Source: Allium sativum (Eukaryota; Streptophyta; Magnoliopsida; Asparagales; Amaryllidaceae). From it: 64,000 bases of DNA. Positions 57,064-64,000 of the stretch are shown piece after piece. A program made the translations under genes and the position numbers. The notes under the pieces are model-generated. The model did no database searches, was not told where the DNA came from, and worked only from the letters and a program-made list of their open reading frames with translations. How positions within the stretch are numbered: the first letter of the stretch is position 1; each line of letters opens with the position of its first letter. The stretch lies in NCBI GenBank assembly GCA_030737875.1, contig CM060926.1, positions 320,514,922 through 320,578,921 on the forward strand. The letters are read 5' to 3'.

Positions 57064-58188
57064 GATAGCCCTTCCGTCCTTCCGGGTTTCAATTAGTGGA
57101 GCTCTTGCCTCCATCTTTCTCATCTACTGACCTAGATGACCTTTCTCTATAGAATCCCTTTGTCGGATTAACTCTGTCGCGTTCCTTGACGGATAGACCC
57201 TGTCGGATAGGCCCTATTGGATAGATCCCATTGGCATTCTGTAGTTTTTTAGTTCCTTTTAGTGTTTGAATCTGGTTTTTGAAGAGTTCCTATGTGCTTG
57301 TGGTCATCCAATATCCCTTCACCATTAGTTTGTTTTAGAGTTAATTTTGATAGTAACATTTGTCCCCTCCTAGTGAAGGGGTGTTTTTGGCTTTTTTAGT
57401 CGAACTTTTTTCTTTTCCTGAGCATTTTCTCTGCGTCTTTTGATCTCGCTCGATTGGAAACGTTGATTGGTCTCCGTTTGTATGGTGTAGATTTAAGGTA
57501 ATTTTTTGCATAATTACCACTGCTTCTTTTTTTTCCACTTTTTACCTGCAATATTAATTTCTCGAACCAGATTATTTGTTCATTGAGGACTTGAAGCTTA
57601 TTTTGGGAATTTTACCATCTGAATCTCTGGTAAATATTTTGGTTTTTGACTCTTAGTAGGAATTAAAATGCTTTGCCTAAACTAGCTTGGGTTTTGTGCA
57701 TTGGTTATAAATTGTTCGAATGTCAATACCTGGATTACAATTCATGGCGAGCTGCTCATATGCCTTTTTCCCCCAAATATTAATTTTAGGGTTTAAGATA
57801 TGCAATTCGCATAAAAGAGTCTATTCTCACAACTAAGTAACAGAAATGGTGCCATTGGCACCATTAATTCTACTGGTGCCTAGAGCCATCCAGGTTTTTG
57901 GTGATGACTTATGGTTGCCTGATTCCGGCTCAATCATTACCTTTTCCCCTGAATCTCCCTAGTGTTATCCTTAGGAGAAGCTGACCCCGTCATTACTAAG
58001 GGCTCGATTGTTCTTTTACAAATGCAACATTTGTCGTGTACCTTATCTAAACTAGTATTTGGAACTATCCCAACATTCACTACCTTAACTATCTATTACT
58101 AATAGGTTTACATATTATCACCCCATTGTGCATTAATGAGTAAGATACAAATTTATGTATTTTTGAAATTATATCACTTGGCAACAAC
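57064..58188 (+). other. Gene-like region K, middle part without a clear frame
   Basis: This continues 48286 after removal of element I. It has short repeats of GTCGGAT/GACGGATAG (57160-57235) and no open frame above about 65 codons. T-rich stretches (57330-57800) look like intron or untranslated sequence. No TE ends were seen. Confidence 0.4.
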
Positions 58189-59091
58189 ATGTCTGATAAA
58201 AGGAGTTCTAGCCTACCACAAACTAGCGTTCGTGGTATCTTTCGGAAGAGGAGAACGTTTGTCTTGAAGAAATCCTTGATTACTTCACAAGACGAAGTAA
58301 ATTCCATCCTTATTAGCTTTGAAATGGATAACATGGTTGTTATTACTGCTACCTGTCGTGATAATATTATGAATCCTCCTGAAGGAAATTTTTCGTATTC
58401 AGCCATGCATATCTGGAATGGTGACTTCTTTCCTTTCCCATCTTTCATATTTCGGCTTCTACGGGATCTGGAGATCGCATTATCCAACTCCTGCCAAGAA
58501 CTTACATATTACTTCTATGCCTTGAAGTACTCGCCCTTAAGTCGGGTCAGGCCTCTCTTACTTCTAATCTTATTCATCACTTGATGTGTGTTTCCAGAGG
58601 TGTTGACTCTCCCTTACTCCGTGTCAATCCTCCGAGGAAAATTGTTAGCGATGGTATGGGTAACGTTGTACCTTGAGAAGACCAATTCTATTTCATCAAA
58701 TGCCATGCTGGTTTCTCAGGAAAATTCGCTGATCTTGGTGAGTTTTCCAACTTTTTATGAGTGTTTACCTTCCTTATACACAACCCAATTTTTAGTTGTT
58801 TTTCCAGATCTTACTTCCAAGAAGATTCCTTTAACCAAAAGTGAATCTTGTGTGTTTGAACTTATTTTGAGGCTACTTGAAGAGCCACAGGGTCGAACTG
58901 TTTTGATAACCAAGGATAAGTTGCATCAGTATAATCTTCTTCCTGACGGGAAAAAGGTTTTGGGGCGTCCACCCGTTCACTTTCCAGGTTCTAAGCGCTT
59001 GATGCTAGGTTCAGATGAGTTTACTTCCTCATTCTCTTTGTCTCCCGGTATGTTTGCTGAATTGACAGTTGTTTTATCAAAGCCTCCTTAA
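58189..59091 (+). pseudogene. Gene-like region K, exons with a 70-bp intron
   Basis: A frame from 58189 (MSDKRSSSLPQTSVRGIFRK ... PEGNFSYSAMHIWNG, FFPFPSFIFRLLRDLEIALS) shifts by one base near 58510. It goes on as LEVLALKSGQASLTSNLIHH, then VSRGVDSPLLRVNPPRK, a TGA where CGA (Arg) would fit, and EDQFYFIKCHAGFSGKFADL. A GTGAGT...TTTTTCCAG intron (58738-58807) can be removed, joining ADL to DLTSKKIPLTKSES in frame. The next exon runs to 59091. The FPFPSFIFRLL region loosely recalls the N-terminal domain of plant proteins labelled putative gypsy-type transposon, but this is weak. Function unknown; decayed. Confidence 0.5.
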
Positions 59092-59137
59092 GTTTTGCAT
59101 TCCTAAACTTCTCTTTGATTTTTCATTTGACTAAGGA

Positions 59138-59535
59138 TTTCGACTTTGGAAGCTTTGACCCTTACTGATGTTTTAAACCAGTCCATTTCTGTTGCTATCA
59201 AGAGGTTGGCTGAGTTACTCGTTGAACCGCAAGCTAAGAAATTGACACTTGATTTTTCCGCTTCTGCAATTTCCAAGGGTACCTTTGATAAGGAAAGTGG
59301 AGGTTGTGTCCTTCCGTCACCCCTTCCGAGCACATTATAAGCGGATGTTCATGCTACGTCTCTAATCCCAACTCCTTAGTCCACTAAGCCTTCGAGGCCC
59401 TCGGATCCCTCAATAGATTTTGTTGATTTGGTGAGGCTTGCTCTTTCTTGTCCGGAGCCCTCTGATATCTCGTTACCATCTTCTTATCCAGATGTAGCGG
59501 AATTCTATCGGCGTTTAATCATCCGACAACTTCAG
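59138..59535 (+). pseudogene. Gene-like region K, Ser/Pro-rich exon
   Basis: The frame ISTLEALTLTDVLNQSISVA, KRLAELLVEPQAKKLTLDFS runs to a TAA at 59338. It continues in the same frame past a second stop with FVDLVRLALSCPEPSDISLP and VAEFYRRLIIRQLQ. It ends at a GT donor (59536). The preceding T-rich stretch 59092-59137 ending TGACTAAG could be an intron. Confidence 0.42.
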
Positions 59536-59613
59536 GTACCAAAATTTCTTTTTCTTTTTAATCTTCACTTTCAATCTGTTGTGGCCATAGATTGAATGTT
59601 TCCACTTTCTTAG

Positions 59614-60313
59614 ATTACCAAAAATGGCTCTTGTCCAAGTCGTTTCCTTCTTCCCCTACCCCCGAAATTATTCGGCTTCGAGAGGCAAACAAGGCTTCAA
59701 GTGACGAATGTGAGAGGCTAAAAGCTTGCCTTGAACACACAGAGGCAGCCTTAGAGAAATAAAGGCATACTAAGGAAACAATCCCTGATACAATGTCGGC
59801 TTTAGAAAATTAAATAGCAGAAAATGTGGTCACTCGTGCTGATGAACTTCAGAAGATGGATGAGAAGCTTTCCCGCACTGTGCAGATAATCTATGCGGCT
59901 GAAGGCAGGATTTCTAATTTGTTGCAAGTTCATCTTCCGCAGATTAAGGCTGATTGTTACGAAGATGCTTTATTCCACCTCGTTTCTGATAGTCTTCAGA
60001 GTCTTCTCGAGATCCGAACCACTAGTGTTCCCCCTCTCGTCAAGGATAGAGTTATGGAAATGATCAGGTTGGGAGAACGAGGTATTGAGATACCATTGAA
60101 GGGTGAATCTAAAGTTGAGGATCTTCTATATTTTTACGGTCTTTCTGATGATTCTGGTGAAGAAGGTGGGACTTTTTCCTTTGTTGATAACGATGGGAAT
60201 AATGATGGCGGTGGTTTCGGAGGCAGTGACCGTCAGGCTAAACATGATAGGGACAGAAACAAATCTCTTTCAGGTGTCGAAGCGTCCTATAATTCTGTTA
60301 GGCGCAGTCCTAT
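59614..60313 (+). pseudogene. Gene-like region K, coiled-coil exon, truncated by element J
   Basis: After a likely intron 59536-59613 (GTACC...TTCTTAG) the frame gives PEIIRLREANKASSDECERL and KACLEHTEAALEK, then two in-frame stops, then an open stretch from 59826 with TRADELQKMDEKLSRTVQII. The heptad pattern suggests a coiled coil. The tail is acidic and glycine-rich (SDDSGEEGG, NDGGGFGGSD). At 60314 the LTR of J begins, so the natural end of the gene is lost; the apparent last codons come from the LTR. Confidence 0.5.
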
Positions 60314-61546
60314 TGTAACACCCCACTCCCGCTATGATCACTCACTAAGGGAATGCCATAGCATCGGTGGAGTATTTTAGTGAATATAGAACAGAAAAAT
60401 TACAACAAGACAGATATAAATAGTACTTGAAATTTTAAAACATCATCTCATAACAGCGGAAGTAAAACATGTCTGGTTACATCATAAAACCACAATAAAG
60501 GTCAAGTACAATATCCATCAAAATAAAGAAGTACATAATCCCACTCTCATACAATAGCCAAACAAAAGAAAAGATAACTGGATAACTGGAGCTTTACATC
60601 TATCCAAGCTCCTAAAGACTGGAACAGCAATCCGATCAAGCTCCACTACTGCTAGGATCCACCGTAGGACCTGAGGGTTGGGAAAAAGATAAAAACAACA
60701 GGGTCAGACATAAGTCTGAGCGAGTCCTATAACTTTAACAATACAATCGTTAAAGTAACCAGAGAAGACATAAACTGATATACGGTAACATATAGGGATG
60801 AATGGCTACCCTAAGCAGTCAACTAAACGAAGATAAAGGATAAAGACGCATCTACCCTCCCTAAGGTAAATTACTAAACTGCACCACACCAGTCGTTCCT
60901 AACTTAAAGGTTGATCCCACCCAAGGACTTATAAAATTTACTAATTAGTACCTGCGTACCCCTAGGTGACCAAGTAGGCGCCACGGGGCCCTACAATCCA
61001 CTAGGTGTACACACTACTTCCCATTCGATCGGCTCCCTAACGTAGATACCCGTGCTGGCCCCACCGTGGGATGTATCATTCCCCAATGTGGCAACCTGAT
61101 GAAACTAAAGGTGCACGGCTTATATCTACTCGATGCAACAACGGCTTACCTACCAGCCCGGGCCCACTCACGCATATGAAGCCCGTTGGACTTGCGTTGC
61201 CACCGCTAACCCGTTTGCCTCTTACAGTCAAGCCCAGTATGCGTGTCCCGTCCTCGACATGGGTCGAGCCCACAAAGATACGTATGGGTTACTGGTTGAA
61301 ATGGGCCTCCACAAGCTACCCACCTAAGCTTGTCCCTTTTTCTAGTATATCCCACTTAACCCTTTAATCATGTTTTAATTACATGTTCTATTTTGGTTAA
61401 GTATTCTAATCGTATTTTCTATTGCCACCCAAGGCAACCACTAGATTTTCTCATGCCACCCGAGGCACCCACTTAACCCCTCATGTCCCTCTACATGCTA
61501 ATGTGGTTAAGTGTTTCTTAATTAATTAATTAAGAACGTAACCTTT

Positions 61547-61647
61547 GTAAAGACCTCTCACATTAGACTGTCTTTTATGACCGCTGGTTAAGCCGGTTGG
61601 GTCCGGGCAGCCTTATGTCATAACAGAGTCTAACCTCGTGTCTTTAC
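61547..61647 (-). other. Structured RNA-like module J1
   Basis: All three helices are perfect: GTAAAGAC/GTCTTTAC (61547-61554 with 61640-61647), TTAGACT/AGTCTAA (61563-61569 with 61627-61633) and TTATGAC/GTCATAA (61575-61581 with 61617-61623). The minus-strand loop reads CTGCCCGGACCCAACCGGC then TTAACCAG. Confidence 0.7.
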
Positions 61648-61671
61648 ATTAATTACGTATTTAGTTTGTGC

Positions 61672-61770
61672 CTAAGACCTCTCACATTGGGCTAACATTT
61701 GTAGCAACTGGTTAAGCCGGTTGGGTCCGGGCAGTTTTACGCTACAACTGAGTCCAACCTCGTGTCTTAG
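61672..61770 (-). other. Structured RNA-like module J2
   Basis: Helices are CTAAGAC/GTCTTAG (61672-61678 with 61764-61770), TTGGGCT/AGTCCAA (61687-61693 with 61751-61757, one G-U) and TTGTAGC/GCTACAA (61699-61705 with 61741-61747). Its loop is nearly identical to that of J1, while the helices differ. Confidence 0.7.
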
Positions 61771-61841
61771 TCAATTAATTACACCTAATTAATCACCCTC
61801 ATAATTTTATATTAATTATCCCTAATTAATCAAGTTTTCTT

Positions 61842-61970
61842 AACATGGGTAGACCTAACTTAATAGGTAAATTCCCATGGGGTAGACCTAACTCAATAGG
61901 TAAATTCCCAACACATAGTATGGGTACACCTAACCAAATAGGCAAATTCCCATACTATGTTTATTTATTT
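61842..61970. repeat. Three-copy tandem repeat in LTR J
   Basis: Units of about 40 bases contain GGGTAGACCTAACTTAATAG, then GTAAATTCCCAT. The third is more diverged (GGGTACACCTAACCAAATAG). Confidence 0.8.
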
Positions 61971-62094
61971 TGTGTTATGCATAATTATATTAATTTCACA
62001 CAATCTTATTAACTTATGCATTTAATTACCCCATCGTTCCCACGTAATTTCGTTCATGATATAACACATATAAAAGGTGTCAACTTGCATATGA

Positions 62095-62580
62095 ATGAAC
62101 ATGTTTCAAAGGTGCCATCTTGCATATTAACAAACACATAACTTGCATATGAACTTGCATAACATGTCACATAACTTGCATATAATATGTCACATAACTT
62201 ACATATTCATTTTGCATAACAAACTTGCATATTAGCTTATAGACTTGCATAATGTGTCATCATGAACTTGCATATTAATAAACATGTAACTTGCATATTT
62301 ACATACATGTAACTCGCATATTAACAAACATGTAACTTGCATATAAAGAAACATGTAACTTGCATATTTACATACATGTAACTTGCATATTAACAAACAT
62401 GTAACTTGCATATTAACAAACATGTAACTTGCATATTTACATACATGTAACTTGCATATTAACAAACATGTAACTTGCATATTAACAAACATGTAACTTG
62501 CATAGCATATTACCATGAACTTGCATAACATGCATATGATTACATAGCCCACAACTTGCATATTTAGCATCATGCAAACA
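62095..62580. repeat. Tandem repeat CATGTAACTTGCATATTAAC in LTR J
   Basis: Many head-to-tail units of about 23 bases (CATGTAACTTGCATATTAAC plus AAA or a variant with TTTACATA). The long minus-strand frame here (62232-62573) is simply a translation of the repeat. Confidence 0.92.
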
Positions 62581-63256
62581 TAACATACATCATATTAAAC
62601 TTGCATAAGCTTACATACTCAACATGCATAAACATAAGATTAATGCTAACATCATATCATATGATTCAAAGCTCATTAACCCACATACAAAACCATAAAT
62701 CTCATCACATCTCATCTAATTAGTTTACCAAAAGATCATCAAAGTGATAGAAACTCACAACTAGCAACTTTGAACACCAAATGAAGAAGATTAAGATGCT
62801 AAGAAGGGATTAGAAGTTGATTAGAGAGTGATTAGTATGCAACCCTCTTCATAAAATTAGTGGAGGCCATGAGAGCTAGCATTTTGCCATAGTTTAGTCA
62901 CTAGGTTTAATTATGAATGAATTAGGGTAGGTTAGGGTCTTATTTATAGATTAGGCAAGTGTTTTAGGCCATAGGATTAACCCTAGATTCAATCCAAGCC
63001 ATCAAAGCATGTCTTGGGGAAGAAGTCAAGTGTAGGAACCATCTAGGGCCTTTAGATTAAAGATGGACCATGAGAACCATTCAAATGCAAAATCTGCACT
63101 TGAGCGAATCGGCCCACGGGTTGACAGCCAAACACCCTGGATTAACCCCTAGTCGACCCAGCGGGCTCGGGTCGACTTCAAAAATCGGCCGGTTCGGTTA
63201 TTCCCCTCTCCCAATTCGCTGTTTTGAGCATTTTTGCATATTTATTTATTAAATTT

Positions 63257-63280
63257 TCAATTATATATATATATATATAT

Positions 63281-63312
<32 letters not shown>
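63257..63312. repeat. (AT)n microsatellite in LTR J
   Basis: Two AT runs around one CA break. A similar AT run sits at the same place in solo LTR D (3186-3226). Confidence 0.9.
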
Positions 63313-63314
<2 letters not shown>

Positions 63315-63546
63315 ACACAACCCATTTCACTTAATTAAGTATACTTTAATTTGGGAATTTTCGTGAAACTTCGCGAGGCCATATCTTGGTCATACGGACT
63401 CCGATTTTCGAAAACTCGGACTCTATTTCGCGTATTTTTCCGAGACGAACACAATGGCATAGCCCGTTTCCCTTGATTCCCATTTTAGAATTAAATTCTG
63501 CCTCGATTTATGTTATTACAGGTTATTGAAAATACGGGTTGTTACA

Positions 63547-64000
63547 TTCTCCCCTCCTTAAAGGATTTCGTCCCCGAAATCTTCAAGTTAGGAAGAACGT
63601 ATCCTACCATCCAATCATCCATCTACTCAAAGCATCATCCACGAGCAATCATTGTCCTTACAAGATTCTAAATGCTGGATGGATATATGCAAAAGTGTGT
63701 GTATATGTACTTACCTAATGCGAAAATCAGGCGGTTACTGATACAGTAAACCTCCTTAATGCAAACCATGATAGTGCCATGCATCCAATATGTATGCGAA
63801 ACCCTATTGACACATACAAATTTCTACATGCGTGCACAACCATACACAAAAATGCATCATCCATATGATAACACAGCCATGATACATCCATCAATCTAAC
63901 TACCACATCCATTTATGCAATATGCAACATGAAGTGACTGAGCCGATCTAGTGCCTAATGTGTGTGTATATGCATCCACGAGCAACCACTAGCAAACAAT
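63547..64000 (-). mobile_element. Element J internal 3' end (polypurine tract and non-coding region)
   Basis: On the minus strand AAGGAGGGGAGAA (63547-63559) precedes the LTR, and before that GATTTCGGGGACGAAATCC forms a perfect 7-bp hairpin. Further in are the conserved blocks also found in E and I: 63717-63763 and the 22-bp word at 63939-63960. The pol genes of J, if any, lie right of the window. Confidence 0.82.

Larger units (their letters stand above)
60671..62758 (-). other. Predicted leader intron of LTR J
   Basis: On the minus strand the donor is GTGAGTTTCTATCAC from 62758, about 185 nt after the TATA. The acceptor is TTTTTCCCAACCCTCAG ending at 60671, followed by GTCCTAC. Confidence 0.45.
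60314..63546 (-). repeat. Element J 3' LTR (3.23 kb)
   Basis: On the minus strand it starts TGTAACAACCCG (63546) after a polypurine tract and ends GGGGTGTTACA (60314). The left flank CCTAT (60309-60313) should be the TSD; its partner is outside the window. It has GTCGAC palindromes (63151-63176), TATAAATA (62941-62948), donor GTGAGT (62758), tandem repeats, two structured modules, the mini-hairpin near 60705 and an acceptor (60671). Its U3 part is close to that of solo LTR D. Confidence 0.9.

Noticed and set aside
58089..58487. Minus-strand frame of 132 codons
   Set aside because: It is antisense to the K exon that has matching splice sites on the plus strand.
62095..62580. CRISPR-like array of short repeats
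   Set aside because: Units are head-to-tail without unique spacers, inside a plant LTR; it is a minisatellite.
1..64000. tRNA or rRNA genes
   Set aside because: No cloverleaf or rRNA-like sequence was seen; the tRNA-like words are the primer-binding sites of the retroelements.

Overview
The window is nuclear DNA from a flowering plant, most likely a eudicot with a large genome. It is a dense nest of LTR retrotransposons. It is AT-rich, has long non-coding stretches and TA/TG microsatellites, and shows no bacterial-style operons and no intact host gene. Primer-binding sites resemble the 3' end of initiator tRNA-Met (TGGTATCAGAGC or near it). Pol fragments have the order gag-protease-RT-RNase H-integrase-chromodomain, which places the coding elements in the Ty3/gypsy chromovirus group (Tekay/Del-like). 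All coordinates were read by hand; LTR ends were set by TG..CA termini, polypurine tracts, primer-binding sites and target-site duplications (TSDs).

Layout. 1-503: 3' end of a giant LTR (A'). 504-12154: element B, with LTRs of about 5.7 kb and only about 1.5 kb of non-coding internal DNA (LARD-like); solo LTR D (3095-5964) sits inside it. B lies in the 5' LTR of element C, whose remaining parts are 12155-26072: 5' LTR end, a non-coding internal region containing solo LTR A at 16614-21906, and the 3' LTR 22800-26072. C is inserted in the reverse transcriptase of element G. G's RT resumes at 26074, is broken again by a hAT-like element (26301-26784 plus 41838-41916), and its pol continues at about 41921-43940, followed by a 3' LTR from 44124. 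Inside the hAT-like element is the complete minus-strand chromovirus E (26785-41832, TSD ATTTG), which itself holds solo LTR F (31461-35731, TSD GTCAT). 46868-47720 is a deleted minus-strand pol remnant (H). 47747-60313 is a decayed intron-containing gene of unknown function (K), split by the complete gag-only element I (48287-57063, TSD GATAG) and cut at its right end by the 3' LTR of minus-strand element J (60314-63546), whose internal part runs off the window.

The most interesting signal is in the LTRs of the related families C, D, E, F, I and J. Each carries (1) in D, E, F, I and J, an array of GGTCGACC-type palindromes just upstream of the TATA box; (2) a candidate leader intron of about 1.8-3.2 kb with a GTGAGT/GTAAGT-like donor 170-260 nt after the TATA and a polypyrimidine-AG acceptor near the LTR 3' end; and (3) inside that intron, two tandem copies of a module of about 100 nt whose three nested helices change sequence between copies but keep pairing, around an almost constant apical loop (CTGCCCGGA...CCGGC...ATCCAG). 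This is the pattern expected of a selected RNA structure. One testable model is that splicing removes the structured part from Gag mRNA while full-length genomic RNA keeps it, for example as a packaging or dimerisation signal. Element I has an intact Gag ORF but no pol, so it would depend on an autonomous relative (J- or E-like) for reverse transcriptase and integrase.
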